The notes under the pieces are model-generated. The model was not told where the DNA came from and did no database searches. It saw nothing but the letters and a program-made list of their open reading frames with translations. A program made the translations under genes and the position numbers. From Pseudomonas sp. N040 (lineage in GTDB: Bacteria; Pseudomonadota; Gammaproteobacteria; Pseudomonadales; Pseudomonadaceae): 64,000 nucleotides of DNA. This document shows positions 17,919 through 28,792 of this stretch, piece after piece; the stretch's first letter is position 1, and each line of letters opens with the position of its first letter. Location of the stretch: the NCBI RefSeq assembly GCF_015637705.1, contig NZ_JADOBE010000003.1, positions 124,001 through 188,000 of the forward strand. The letters are read 5' to 3'.

Positions 17919-18912
17919 GCGCTGGCAAAACCTGTGGCTGCTGTTGTGTTGTGTGGTTTTCCCGGCCTGGGCGGACACCGTCTGGCTGAACAATGGCGAC
18001 CGCTTGAGCGGCACGATTGTGCTGCTGGAGGGCGGCAAGCTGGTCCTGCAGACCAAGTATGCCGGGCGTGTGCTGATCAGCTGGTCGGATGTTTCCACGC
18101 TGCGCTCCGCTCAGCCGTTGCTGGTCAAGCAGTCGGGTTTCGACACTGAACAGAGCAAGAGCCTGGCGGCCGCCGGTCAGGGCATGGTGCGTCTGGAAAA
18201 CCACGAGAGCAAGACCCTGCCGCTGGCCAGCATTACCCAGATCGTACCGCCGCGGCCGTTTATCGAGGATCTGGTCTGGGAAGGCAATCTGGATGGCAAG
18301 CTGAATATCGAGCGCAACGAGGATAGGGTCGATGACTGGCGGCTCAAGCTGGATACCCGCCTGAAGCATGACCGCTGGCGCTACTCGCTGGACGGCTCTC
18401 AGCGGCATGAGACCAAGAACGATAACAACATCAAGGATGAGTGGGAGTTCGACTACGACCAGGATTACTTTGTCAGTGACAAGTGGTTTGTCCGCGGCAG
18501 CTATGGCGTGATCCGCGATCAGTTCGAGTATGTCGAGCGCCAGACGGCTTACGGTGTGGGTCCGGGCTATCGGTTCTGGGATAACGCCCTGGGCCACTTC
18601 GAGTTGATTGGCCAGTTCGACCACTACGACTTGCAGACCAGTGACGGTGACGCCAGCTTTGATGCGTCAGCGCTGGAGTGGGACTACAAACGCCTGTTGT
18701 GGGGCAGTCGGCTGGAGTTCTTCAGCACCGGCGAGGCCGCCATGCCGCATATCGACAGCGTGGATTATGTGCTGGAAAGCGAAGCGGGTTTGCGTTATCG
18801 GTTGAATGACTGGGCGCGCTTGAGCTTGCTGTACGAACTGGATCAGGTGCGCGGGCTGGGCGAAACCTCGTCTGCCCGCGAGTACACCATTGGTATCGGT
18901 GTCGGCTGGTAG
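17917..18912 (+). CDS. DUF481 outer-membrane protein (YdiY-like)
   Basis: The product has a signal peptide (MRWQNLWLLLCCVVFPAWA) and then a ~330-residue protein rich in alternating beta-strand pattern, ending in an aromatic residue (GVGW), typical of outer-membrane beta-barrels. The C-terminal ~200 residues fit DUF481 (salt-stress-induced outer-membrane protein family); an N-terminal ~80-residue part (VWLNNGDRLSGTIVLLEGGK) looks like a small beta-rich domain. TTGGAG lies 11 bases before the ATG. Its substrate or partner is unknown. Confidence 0.85.
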   Translation: MRWQNLWLLLCCVVFPAWADTVWLNNGDRLSGTIVLLEGGKLVLQTKYAGRVLISWSDVSTLRSAQPLLVKQSGFDTEQSKSLAAAGQGMVRLENHESKTLPLASITQIVPPRPFIEDLVWEGNLDGKLNIERNEDRVDDWRLKLDTRLKHDRWRYSLDGSQRHETKNDNNIKDEWEFDYDQDYFVSDKWFVRGSYGVIRDQFEYVERQTAYGVGPGYRFWDNALGHFELIGQFDHYDLQTSDGDASFDASALEWDYKRLLWGSRLEFFSTGEAAMPHIDSVDYVLESEAGLRYRLNDWARLSLLYELDQVRGLGETSSAREYTIGIGVGW

Positions 18913-18974
18913 CCCCGCAAAGCACAGGGCCCCGGCGCGCTGGCGACGGAGCCCTGGCAGGACGCTGCGCAGGG

Positions 18975-19733
18975 TTACAGGCGCAGGCCGCCGTCGAGTT
19001 CCAGGATGCGACCGGTGTAGTAGTCGTTTTCCATGATGTAGGCCACCGAGTGGGCTATCTCCAGCGGTAAGCCCAGGCGCCGCAACGGAATGCCGGACGT
19101 CATCTTCTCCAGTGCTTCGGGCTTCATGCCGGCGGTCATGTCGGTCGCGATGAAACCGGGTGCCACGCCAGCCACACGGATGCCGTAGCGCGCCAGTTCC
19201 TTGGCCCAGACCACGGTGTCGGCCGCCACCCCGGCCTTGGCCGCGGAGTAGTTGGCCTGGCCCATGTTGCCGGCGCGGGAGATCGAGGAAATGTTGACGA
19301 TAGCGCCCTGGTTGTTCAGCTCGATCATCTTCGCCGCCACTTCGCGGGTGCAGAGGAATACGCCGGTCAGGTTGACGTCGATCACCGCCTGCCACTGGGC
19401 CAGCGACATCTTGGTCATTTCGCCGTCCTTGACCTTGATGGTCAGGCCGTCGCGGAGGATCCCGGCGTTGTTGACCAGGCCGTTGATCGCGCCGAAGTCG
19501 GCGGCGACCTGGGCCACCATGTGGGTGACCTGCTCTTCGTTGGCGACGTTGCACAGGTAGGCGCGGGCCTCACCACCGGCGGCCTTGCAGGCAGCCACGG
19601 CTTCGTCGAGCTTCTCCTGGTTGAGGTCGACCAGGGCCAGCTTGGCACCCTTGGCCGCGAGGTATTCGCCCATGGCACGGCCCAGACCCTGGCAACCGCC
19701 GGTGATGATGATGACTTTATCGGTCAGTTGCAT
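18975..19733 (-). CDS. FabG-like short-chain dehydrogenase/reductase
   Basis: A 252-residue classical SDR: TGGCQGLGRAMG cofactor motif, NNAG, catalytic Ser in NISSISRAG, YSAAK, and PGFIATDM. It is most like 3-oxoacyl-ACP reductases, but isolated SDRs of this type are hard to assign to a substrate. The start at 19733 follows AGGGGAT. It is divergent from the HugZ-like gene. Confidence 0.88.
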   Translation of the reverse strand: MQLTDKVIIITGGCQGLGRAMGEYLAAKGAKLALVDLNQEKLDEAVAACKAAGGEARAYLCNVANEEQVTHMVAQVAADFGAINGLVNNAGILRDGLTIKVKDGEMTKMSLAQWQAVIDVNLTGVFLCTREVAAKMIELNNQGAIVNISSISRAGNMGQANYSAAKAGVAADTVVWAKELARYGIRVAGVAPGFIATDMTAGMKPEALEKMTSGIPLRRLGLPLEIAHSVAYIMENDYYTGRILELDGGLRL

Positions 19734-19835
19734 TTGCTTATCCCCTGAAGGTATGGATTGCTGTGTGCTTGCCGGTGCCGGAGAGGCGCTGGCAAGTCCG
19801 ATTTTCATGACTATTAATGCTCAAGGAGTCACAAG

Positions 19836-20579
19836 GTGAGCTCGAAGGCCGCAAAGCATGCCCGAGAATTGCTTCTCAAGGAATACCGCGGCGTACTTTC
19901 AACGCATTCCAGGGCCATGCCCGGCTTCCCGTTTGGCTCGCTCGTACCCTATTGCCTGGATGCCGAGGGCCGTCCCCTGCTGCTGATCAGTCGCATTGCC
20001 CAGCATACCCGCAACCTGTTGCACGAGCCGAAATGCTCGTTGCTGGTCGGCGAGCGCGCCGCTGACGATGTGCAGGCGGCGGGGCGCCTGACCCTGCTGG
20101 CCGAGGCGCGGCAACTCTGCGATGACGCCGCGATCGGGGCCGCGGCGGAGCGCTACTACCGCTACTTTCCCGAGTCGCGGGATTATCACCGGGTGCATGA
20201 CTTCGATTTCTGGTACCTGCAACCGGTGCGCGCCCGCTATATCGGCGGTTTTGGCGCGATTCACTGGCTGGATCAGCTGTTGCTGGCCAATCCATTCAGC
20301 CCGCAGGCGGAACTGTCGATGCTCGAACACATGAATCGCGATCACGCCGCGGCTATCGCGCATTATGTGCAGCTGGCCGGTTTGCCGGCGCACACCCCGG
20401 CCGAGCTGGTCGGCATCGACAGCGAGGGCTTGCACCTGCGCATTGGCCGGGCCCTGTACTGGCTGGCGTTTGCGGCCCCCTGCAGCACGCCCGGCAGCGT
20501 GCGCCAGGCGCTGGTCGAGCTGGCGCATGCGCCGGCCTGGCCAGCCTCGCCGGCGACCAACGGCACGCCGCCGGCTTGA
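19836..20579 (+). CDS. HugZ-like haem-utilisation / pyridoxamine-phosphate-oxidase-fold protein
   Basis: The 247-residue protein starts with a split-barrel flavin-type domain (LLLKEYRGVLSTHSRAMPGF, PLLLISRIAQHTRNL, CSLLVGE) and ends with a DUF2470-like domain (LSMLEHMNRDHAAAIAHY). This architecture is that of HugZ-family proteins that bind or degrade haem. The start is GTG at 19836 with AAGGAG upstream. No haem receptor or transporter is adjacent, so a haem role is family-based only. Confidence 0.85.
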   Translation: MSSKAAKHARELLLKEYRGVLSTHSRAMPGFPFGSLVPYCLDAEGRPLLLISRIAQHTRNLLHEPKCSLLVGERAADDVQAAGRLTLLAEARQLCDDAAIGAAAERYYRYFPESRDYHRVHDFDFWYLQPVRARYIGGFGAIHWLDQLLLANPFSPQAELSMLEHMNRDHAAAIAHYVQLAGLPAHTPAELVGIDSEGLHLRIGRALYWLAFAAPCSTPGSVRQALVELAHAPAWPASPATNGTPPA

Positions 20580-20644
20580 ATTGTCCCGCGCGCGCCTTCA
20601 TCTGCCATTAACCGGATGAGCTTCATCCACCAAGGACCCTGCCA

Positions 20645-21097
20645 ATGCCCGTTTTTTTCCTGCTGTTCCTGGTCTTTCCATTTGTCGAGCTGGCCGTGCT
20701 GATCAAGGTCGGCGGAATGATCGGTGTATTGCCAACCCTGTTGCTGATTGTGGGTTCGGCCATTCTCGGCAGCCTGCTGCTGCGCGTGGCCGGGTTGGCG
20801 ACGGCTCTGCGCGCCCGGGAAAAGCTGGCGCGCGGCGAAATGCCCGAGCAGGAGATGCTCGAAGGCATGCTGATTGCGCTGGGCGGTGGTCTGCTGCTGC
20901 TGCCGGGCTTCATCAGTGATGCCGTCGGCCTGCTGTGCCTGCTGCCGTTCACCCGCCACCTGATCGTGCGGCGTGTGCTGGCGCGGATGAACGCGCAGGC
21001 CATGCGCCAGCGCGCCTTTGCCGATGATCTGGCGGCGCGCAGCGGGACAACCCGGCCGAACGTGATCGAAGGCGAGTTCGAACGTCGCGATCAGTAA
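20645..21097 (+). CDS. fxsA: FxsA-family membrane protein
   Basis: The 150-residue inner-membrane protein has the FxsA core: FLLFLVFPFVELAVLIKVG, a GVLPTLLLIVGSAILGSLL segment, and GGGLLLLPGFISDAVGLLCL. In E. coli FxsA relieves exclusion of phage T7 by the F plasmid; its normal role is unclear. It lies just upstream of groES, as in other Pseudomonas. Confidence 0.93.
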   Translation: MPVFFLLFLVFPFVELAVLIKVGGMIGVLPTLLLIVGSAILGSLLLRVAGLATALRAREKLARGEMPEQEMLEGMLIALGGGLLLLPGFISDAVGLLCLLPFTRHLIVRRVLARMNAQAMRQRAFADDLAARSGTTRPNVIEGEFERRDQ

Positions 21098-21114
21098 AAA
21101 AATCGGCAAGCCCC

Positions 21115-21150
21115 CTTGAAAACATTCCTGCACGGCACCAACTACTGATC
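21115..21150 (+). promoter_or_regulatory. Candidate heat-shock (sigma-32) promoter of groESL
   Basis: CTTGAAA at 21115-21121 matches the sigma-32 -35 element. A poor -10 (CACCAACT region) follows at about the expected distance. The position, in the fxsA-groES gap, supports the assignment; the weak -10 lowers it. Confidence 0.5.
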
Positions 21151-21154
21151 ACCG

Positions 21155-21252
21155 CAAGGTGCCTGCCCTCTGGCAGACAGACTTTCGCAGTGTGCCTGGC
21201 ACGCTGCACCCGGCGCAGCCGGACCAAAGCAAACCGCCAGTGCCACACTGGC
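21155..21252 (+). other. Structured 5' leader of groES
   Basis: Several short hairpins sit in a row before groES: CTGCC/GGCAG, GTGCC/GGCAC, and a strong 7-bp stem GCCAGTG/CACTGGC (21236-21252) with a 3-base loop ending 32 bp before the start codon. None is followed by a T-run, so these are not terminators. Confidence 0.5.
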
Positions 21253-21284
21253 AAAAAACAATCCACAGTTGGGAGAGATCGACA

Positions 21285-21578
21285 ATGAAGCTTCGTCCTC
21301 TGCATGACCGCGTCGTTATCCGTCGCAGTGAAGAAGAAACCAAGACTGCTGGCGGCATCGTGCTGCCAGGCTCGGCTGCCGAAAAGCCGAACCGTGGCGA
21401 AATCGTCGCTGTAGGCACCGGCCGCGTGCTGGATAACGGTGAAGTCCGTGCTCTGGCAGTCAAAGTGGGTGACAAGGTGGTGTTCGGCCCGTACTCCGGC
21501 AGCAACACCGTCAAGGTTGATGGCGAAGACCTGCTGGTAATGAGCGAAAACGAAATCCTGGCTGTTGTTGAAGGCTGA
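21285..21578 (+). CDS. groES: Co-chaperonin GroES (Hsp10)
   Basis: At 97 residues it is a typical Gro[22 protein letters not shown] at the start, the mobile-loop region [12 protein letters not shown], and [14 protein letters not shown] at the end. It caps GroEL during ATP-driven protein folding. The ATG follows GGGAGAGAT. groEL follows 58 bp later. Confidence 0.98.
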   Translation: MKLRPLHDRVVIRRSEEETKTAGGIVLPGSAAEKPNRGEIVAVGTGRVLDNGEVRALAVKVGDKVVFGPYSGSNTVKVDGEDLLVMSENEILAVVEG

Positions 21579-21624
21579 TTTTCAAGCATCGTCGCTACGA
21601 ATTCTGTTCCACGAAACGAATTGA

Positions 21625-23280
<1,656 letters not shown>

Positions 23281-23300
23281 GCCAACCGGCCCCGCAAGTC

Positions 23301-23330
23301 AAAAGCCCCGCCTCGTGCGGGGCTTTTTGT
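23301..23330 (+). terminator. Intrinsic terminator of groESL
   Basis: AAAAGCCCCG and CGGGGCTTTT form a perfect 10-bp stem with a 7-base loop, followed by further T residues. Confidence 0.95.
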
Positions 23331-23521
23331 TTGGGCGCGGGTTGGCTGTGCCGGTGCTGCCAGATCGGCAAGCGGCTGCTGCCGGCGGGCTCTTGCGAGG
23401 CCTGGCTTTGCCGACGTTGCGGGCTGCCTGGTTGAGCCACGAGCGCTCGCCTAGACTGCCTTGGCAGTGCAGACATGCGCAGTCAGTCAAGCAGTCGACC
23501 TGCCGAGGGGAGGTTTGGCTT

Positions 23522-24863
23522 ATGGCACCCAGCAGAATTGCCGCAGCTGCGGCGCGTCGGATCAGCGCCGCTCAGGCAGCGGAACTGGTCAGTTCCGGGA
23601 TGTGGCTCGACTACGGCGGAGCACTCTGCCAGCCGGATGCTTTCGACCGGGCGCTGGCCCGGCGCAAGGATCAGTTAAGCGGCGTGAAGATTCGCGCCTG
23701 TCTGACCGTCCGTCCACGCGCGGTTCTCGAGGCGGATCCGCACGGCGAGCACTTCGTCTGGATCAACCTGCATTTCTCCGGCTACGACCGACAGAAGCAT
23801 GACGCCGGCATCGCCCACTACCTGCCGGTCAATCTGGGCGAGATTCCCGACTACTACCGGCGCTTCATCGAGCCGCCGGACATCGTCATCCTGAAGACCT
23901 GCCCGCAGGACGCCAACGGCTTCTTCAACTTCAGCGCCACCAATGCCTGGATGGATCCACGCGGTGACCGAACGGGCACGCCTGGTGATTGTCGAGGAGT
24001 CGAGCGGCCTGCCCTATGTCCTGGGCGAGCAGAATGGCCTGCACCTCAGCGAGGTGGACTACATCATCCCGGGCGATAACCAGCCGGCGACGGAGCTGCT
24101 CAACCCGCCTGTCACGGAACAGGACCTTGCCGTCGCCCGGCTGATCGCCGCAGAAGTCGAGGATGGTGCCTGCCTGCAGATCGGCATTGGCGGCATGCCG
24201 AACGCCGTCTGCAGCCTGCTGCTGGAAAGCGGGGTCAGGGAGCTTGGCGTGCACACCGAGATGCTCACCGACGGCATTGTCGATCTCTACCGGGCCGGGC
24301 GCATCAGCGGCGCGCACAAGCAGCTCGATCGGGGCAAGATCGTCTGCACCTTCGCCCTGGGCTCGCGCCAGCTGTACGAGGCGATCGACCATAACCCGGA
24401 CTTTCAGTTCCGTCCGGTTGACTACACCAACATGCCGCACATCATCATGCAGAATCCCGGGGTGGTGGCGATCAACAACACCACACAGATCGACCTGCAG
24501 GGCCAGGCCGCCTCCGAATCGGACGGCCATCGGCATATCAGCGGGACCGGCGGGCAGCTGCAGTTCGTCCGCGGCGCCTACGCCTCGGCCGGTGGCAAAT
24601 CGTTTATCTGCATGAGTTCGACCTACGACAAGCACGGCACGCGACGCAGCCGGATTGTGCCGAGCCTGACTCCCGGCAACATAGTCACCACCCCGCGCAC
24701 CGACATGATGTACGTGGCCACCGAGTACGGCCTGGTCAACCTGAAGGGCAAGTCGGTGCCGGAACGCGCCAGGGCACTGATCTCGATTGCCCATCCGGAC
24801 TTTCGCGAGCAACTCGAGCGTGACGCCTTCCAGCGCCGGCTGCTTCCGCCACATTTCTTCTGA
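23522..24863 (+). pseudogene. Acetyl-CoA hydrolase/transferase family gene, frameshifted
   Basis: Two frames together cover one protein of the acyl-CoA hydrolase/transferase (Cat1/4-hydroxybutyrate CoA-transferase) family. The first reads from ATG 23522 (good GGGGAGG site) through FFNFSATNAW; the second continues HAVTERARLVIVEE and includes the segment QIGIGGMPNAVCSLLLESG and the C-terminal ATEYGLVNLKGKSVPERA. The break lies at 23948-23955, where TGGA occurs twice in tandem; removing one copy restores the expected NAWIHAVTE. Either the gene is inactivated or the duplication is a sequencing error. The frame downstream of the shift is otherwise intact, so any inactivation would be recent. Confidence 0.88.
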
Positions 24864-24898
24864 GTCCCTGGCCCGCGCCGCCGCTCGCCGTGCGCGAC

Positions 24899-25351
24899 TC
24901 AGCGCTCCCAGCGCCGGGCCGCCTGCTGGTCGCTGGCGCGACCTTCGACCCAGCCGGCATCGGCGCTTCCGGTTTCCTTCTTCCAGAACGGCGCGCGGGT
25001 CTTCAGGTAATCCATGATGAAATCACAGGCCTCGAAGGCCGCCTGGCGATGGCTGCTGCAGGTGCCGACGAAGACGATCGGCTCGCCTGGCTGCAGGTTG
25101 CCGACCCGGTGCAGGATCTCCACATTCAGCAGTGGCCAGCGCTGGCGGGCTTCGGCCTCGATCTTCGCCAGGGCCTTTTCGGTCATGCCCGGATAGTGCT
25201 CGAGGAACATGCCGTGCACCGCCTGCCCGGCGTTGAAATCGCGCACATAGCCGACAAAGCCGACCACCGCGCCGATGCCCAGGTTGGCCGCATGCAGGGC
25301 ATTCAGTTCGGTGCCCGGGTCGAAGGCGGCGAGTTGCACGCGAATGGCCAT
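24899..25351 (-). CDS. moaE: Molybdopterin synthase catalytic subunit
   Basis: The 150-residue protein has the MoaE features GAVVGFVGYVRDFN, FLEHYPGMTEKAL, VEILHRVGNLQPGE and FIMDYLKTRAPFWKKE with the catalytic lysines. With MoaD it inserts sulfur into cPMP to form molybdopterin, the cofactor needed by NasA elsewhere in the window. It is the last gene of moaCDE; 2 bp separate it from moaD. Confidence 0.95.
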   Translation of the reverse strand: MAIRVQLAAFDPGTELNALHAANLGIGAVVGFVGYVRDFNAGQAVHGMFLEHYPGMTEKALAKIEAEARQRWPLLNVEILHRVGNLQPGEPIVFVGTCSSHRQAAFEACDFIMDYLKTRAPFWKKETGSADAGWVEGRASDQQAARRWER

Positions 25352-25353
25352 GT

Positions 25354-25602
25354 CTAGCCGCCTGTCACGGTCGGGAAGAACGCCACTTCGTCGCCGTCCT
25401 GCAATTCAGTGGCGAGGCTGCACAGTTCCTGGTTGCGCGCGCACATCAGGTTCTGCTCGTCGAGCACGTTCCAGACGCCGCCGCGGGCCAGCAGCAGCCG
25501 GCGCAGGTCATCCAGGCTGGCCAGCGCAGGGCTCCACGGCAGCGCTTCGCTGTCCAGGCCCAGCGCTTCCCGGTAGCGGGCGAAATACTGCAGCTGGATC
25601 AT
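25354..25602 (-). CDS. moaD: Molybdopterin synthase sulfur-carrier subunit
   Basis: An 82-residue ubiquitin-like protein ending in VTGG; the terminal Gly-Gly is thiocarboxylated to donate sulfur. Upstream, DGDEVAFFP is the family motif. It overlaps moaC by 4 bp. Confidence 0.94.
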   Translation of the reverse strand: MIQLQYFARYREALGLDSEALPWSPALASLDDLRRLLLARGGVWNVLDEQNLMCARNQELCSLATELQDGDEVAFFPTVTGG

Positions 25603-26090
25603 TGAGCAGACTCCTCGTCTTCAGCACCTCGCTGGTAATGCCCGCTCTTGCCGCCGAGCTTTTCCAGCAGGCAAATACGCTCGATGCACATGCCGCGGTC
25701 CACCGCTTTGCACATGTCGTAGAGGGTCAGCGCAGCGACGCTGGCGGCGGTCAGGGCTTCCATCTCCACACCGGTCTGGCCGGCCAGCTTGCAGCGCGCG
25801 ACGATGTGCACAGTGTCGGCACCCTCGGCCTGCAACTCGACCTTGATCCCGGTGAGCAGCAGCGGATGGCACAGCGGGATCAGTTCGTGGGTCTTCTTCG
25901 CCGCCTGGATGCCGGCGATCCGCGCCACGGCGAACACGTCGCCCTTGGGATGGCCGCCGGCGACGATCAGTGCCAGGGTTTCCGGGCGCATGCGCACCAG
26001 CGCCTCGGCCACCGCCTCGCGGAAGGTCACCTGCTTGGCGGTGACGTCGACCATGTGGGCATGGCCTTGATTATCAAGATGGGTCAGCAC
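25599..26090 (-). CDS. moaC: Cyclic pyranopterin monophosphate synthase
   Basis: At 163 residues this is a full Moa[19 protein letters not shown] at the N-terminus, [33 protein letters not shown] and a C-terminal KLGGKSGHY. It converts the radical-SAM product of MoaA into cPMP. moaA and moaB are not adjacent. It is the first gene of the moaCDE operon, transcribed leftward. Confidence 0.95.
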   Translation of the reverse strand: MLTHLDNQGHAHMVDVTAKQVTFREAVAEALVRMRPETLALIVAGGHPKGDVFAVARIAGIQAAKKTHELIPLCHPLLLTGIKVELQAEGADTVHIVARCKLAGQTGVEMEALTAASVAALTLYDMCKAVDRGMCIERICLLEKLGGKSGHYQRGAEDEESAQ

Positions 26091-26165
26091 AGGTAAAACT
26101 CCACAGTTGCCTGTGGGCCAGTGTAACCCGCCAACCCGCAGTTGACGTGACCCTGATCAAGCCTG

Positions 26166-26198
26166 GCCGGGCGGACGGCCTTGCGCCAGCCGCCCGGC
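26166..26198 (-). terminator. Inverted repeat between phoH and moaC, possible terminator of phoH
   Basis: GCCGGGCGG (26166-26174) and CCGCCCGGC (26190-26198) form a perfect 9-bp stem just past the phoH stop codon. There is no clear T-run on the minus strand, so this may be an mRNA 3'-end stabiliser or a weak terminator. Confidence 0.45.
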
Positions 26199-26205
26199 GT
26201 GGCCC

Positions 26206-27594
26206 TTACAGGTTGGCTTCGGCGTACTCGGCCAATATCGAACGCGGCACGCCCTGCAACGACACATGCACACCGTGCGGGAAATCCTTGAAGCGCTCGG
26301 TGAGGTAGGTCAGGCCGGAGCTGGTGGCCGACAGGTAGGGCGTGTCGATCTGCGCCAGGTTGCCCAGACAGACCACCTTGGAGCCGTTGCCGGCACGGGT
26401 AATGATGGTCTTCATCTGGTGCGGGGTGAGGTTCTGGCACTCGTCGATCAGGATCAGGCTCTGCTGGAAGCTGCGCCCGCGGATGTAGTTCAGCGATTTG
26501 AACTGCAGCGGCACCTTCTGCAGGATGTAGTCGACGCTACCGTGGGTGCTCTCGTCATCCATGTGCAGCGCCTCGAGGTTGTCGGTGATGGCGCCCAGCC
26601 AGGGTTCCATCTTCTCCGCCTCGGTGCCGGGCAGGAAGCCGATCTCCTGGTCCAGCCCCTGCACGCTGCGGGTGGCGATGATGCGCCGGTAGCGCTTGCT
26701 GACCATAGTCTGTTCGATGGCCGCGGCCAGCGCCAGGATGGTCTTGCCCGAACCGGCGGCACCGGACAGGTTGACCAGGTGGATGTCCGGGTCGAGCAGC
26801 GCATACAGCGCCAGCGACTGATAGACATCGCGCGGGCGCAGGCCCCAGGCTTCCTGATGCAGCAGCTGCTCGTGATGCATGTCGAGGATCAGCAGCTCGG
26901 TGCCGTTGACCTCCTTGATCCAGCCGACGAAACCCTGGGCATCGACGATGAACTCGTTGATGTGCGCCGGCAGCTTTTCCTGCATCTGCACGGTATGCCA
27001 GGTCTTGCCATGCCCCTGGCGGGTCTCGACCTTGCTCACGCGGTCCCAGAACGAGCCATCCAGCGTGTGGTAGCCGCGTGACAGCAGGGCCACATCATCG
27101 ACCAGCTGGTCGGTGTGGTAGTCCTCCGCGGCCAGGCCGCAGGCGCGCGCCTTCAGGCGCATGTTGATGTCCTTGCTCACCAGCACCACGCTGGTACCGG
27201 TATGCCGGCTGCGCAGCTCCACCAGCTGGTTGATGATCTTGTTGTCGTTGAGGTTCTCCGGCAGCAGCACGATGGGCTCGGCGCGCTTGCTCATGAGGAT
27301 CGACAGGCTGCCGCGCGGCCCGCTCTTGCCCCGCTGGATCGGCACCCCCAGCTCGACCTGCTCCGGCGTGGCGTCGCCGAGTACCTGGTCGATCAGGCGG
27401 ATCGCCTGGCGGCATTCGGCAGCCACCGAATGCTTGCCGGCCTTGAGCTTGTCGAGCTCCTCGAGCACGGTCATCGGAATGGCGACGTGGTGTTCTTCGA
27501 AGTTCAGCAGCGCGTTGGGATCATGAATCAGAACATTGGTATCAAGGACGTAGAGGATAGGCTTCTCGGCTTTTGCGCGTCCGTGTTGATCCAT
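26206..27594 (-). CDS. PIN-domain / PhoH-type ATPase
   Basis: The 462-residue protein joins an N-terminal PIN ribonuclease-like domain (YVLDTNVLIHDP with D18, then MTVLEELDKLK) to a C-terminal PhoH ATPase (Walker A GAAGSGKTILA, Walker B LILIDECQN). PIN-PhoH proteins such as PhoH2 are described as RNA helicases/RNases. A soluble cytoplasmic role in RNA metabolism is inferred. No antitoxin-like small gene is seen directly upstream, unlike in the PhoAT/PhoH2 modules of mycobacteria. Confidence 0.9.
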   Translation of the reverse strand: MDQHGRAKAEKPILYVLDTNVLIHDPNALLNFEEHHVAIPMTVLEELDKLKAGKHSVAAECRQAIRLIDQVLGDATPEQVELGVPIQRGKSGPRGSLSILMSKRAEPIVLLPENLNDNKIINQLVELRSRHTGTSVVLVSKDINMRLKARACGLAAEDYHTDQLVDDVALLSRGYHTLDGSFWDRVSKVETRQGHGKTWHTVQMQEKLPAHINEFIVDAQGFVGWIKEVNGTELLILDMHHEQLLHQEAWGLRPRDVYQSLALYALLDPDIHLVNLSGAAGSGKTILALAAAIEQTMVSKRYRRIIATRSVQGLDQEIGFLPGTEAEKMEPWLGAITDNLEALHMDDESTHGSVDYILQKVPLQFKSLNYIRGRSFQQSLILIDECQNLTPHQMKTIITRAGNGSKVVCLGNLAQIDTPYLSATSSGLTYLTERFKDFPHGVHVSLQGVPRSILAEYAEANL

Positions 27595-27987
27595 GCTCGG
27601 TCACCTCTTGCTGATGGCGGTGACGGAATGCCGCTGCGGCGCTCCGCCGGATTGAGACCGACCAGCCGCAAGTGCGAGGTGAAGACGCCACCTGTGGGGG
27701 CAGGTTGCGGCGGTCTGTATTGTTAATACCGCATTCTTGGCTACGGGAAAAAGCGCTTTTCATCGCCAGACAGTATATTTTTTCAATCGGCAAATAGTGC
27801 TTGGCGTGCCTCTCCGCTGCCGTTAGAGTCGCAAGTCCACCCCGCAGAAAATTGCCGGCTTTCGCCAATTTGGCCGCCGCGCCAGCGCACCTCTTCAGCC
27901 CGCAGACAGTCACCCGGCCGGCCCGTGCCAGGCAAGCCATGCGCCGCTGCCGGGTTAGCATCGCGCGACACCAAGGAGCCCCCCCAC
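27595..27987. other. 393-bp divergent intergenic region between phoH and yaaA
   Basis: No gene is supported. An AT-rich patch (about 27720-27795, including TATATTTTTT) is where promoters for both genes are likely. Near phoH, nested arms CCGCAA/TTGCGG and AGGTG/CACCT (27670-27710) could form a hairpin in the phoH leader. Confidence 0.5.
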
Positions 27988-28770
27988 ATGCTGATGGTCA
28001 TATCCCCGGCGAAGACGCTGGATTTCACCTCAACGCCCGTCACCCGCCGTTTTACCCAACCCGAGCATCTGGACCAGGCGCAGCTGCTGATCAAGCAATT
28101 GCGCACATTGACGCCTGCGCAAATTGCCGAACTGATGAGCCTGTCCGACCAGCTGGCAGGGCTCAACGCTGTCCGCTACAGCAGCTGGCAAATGCCGTTT
28201 ACCCCGGAAAATGCCCGCCAGGCCCTGCTGGCCTTCAAGGGCGACGTGTATACCGGGCTGCAGGTCGAGGACTTCAGCGAGCGCGATTTCGATTTTGCCC
28301 AGCAACACTTGCGCATGCTCTCCGGCCTCTATGGCGTGCTGCGCCCGCTCGACCTGATGCAGCCCTACCGCCTGGAAATGGGCACCCGGCTGGCCAACCC
28401 GCGCGGCAACAACCTCTATGAATTCTGGGGCGAGCGGATCAGCGGCTGGCTCAACGACGCGCTGCTGGCGCAGGGCGACCAGATCCTGCTCAACCTGGCC
28501 TCGAACGAATACTTCAGCGCAATCAAGCGCAAGGCGCTGCAGGCCAGGATCATCGACACCGAGTTCAAGGACCTTAAAAACGGCCAGTACAAGATCATCA
28601 GCTTCTACGCCAAGAAGGCCCGCGGCCTGATGGCGCGCTACGTGATCAAGCAGCAGATCCGTGATCCGCTGGCCCTGCAGCAGTTTGCCGAGCAGGGCTA
28701 CCGCTATTGCGCGGAGCAATCGGGCGTCGACAAGCTGGTATTCCTGCGCGACCATCCCGGCCAAGACTGA
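27988..28770 (+). CDS. yaaA: Peroxide-stress protein YaaA (DUF328/UPF0246)
   Basis: The 260-residue product begins [11 protein letters not shown] and contains the family segments [40 protein letters not shown] and a C-terminal GYRYCAEQS. In E. coli YaaA lowers free iron and protects DNA during hydrogen peroxide stress. The ATG has AAGGAGCC upstream; a GTG-started longer frame is less likely. Confidence 0.93.
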   Translation: MLMVISPAKTLDFTSTPVTRRFTQPEHLDQAQLLIKQLRTLTPAQIAELMSLSDQLAGLNAVRYSSWQMPFTPENARQALLAFKGDVYTGLQVEDFSERDFDFAQQHLRMLSGLYGVLRPLDLMQPYRLEMGTRLANPRGNNLYEFWGERISGWLNDALLAQGDQILLNLASNEYFSAIKRKALQARIIDTEFKDLKNGQYKIISFYAKKARGLMARYVIKQQIRDPLALQQFAEQGYRYCAEQSGVDKLVFLRDHPGQD

Positions 28771-28792
28771 AACCCTCAACCCAGGAGTTCCC

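Noticed and set aside
26091..26205. Molybdenum-cofactor riboswitch upstream of moaC
   Set aside because: The gap is only 115 bp, and I could not trace the conserved Moco RNA helices; just one strong G/C hairpin is visible.
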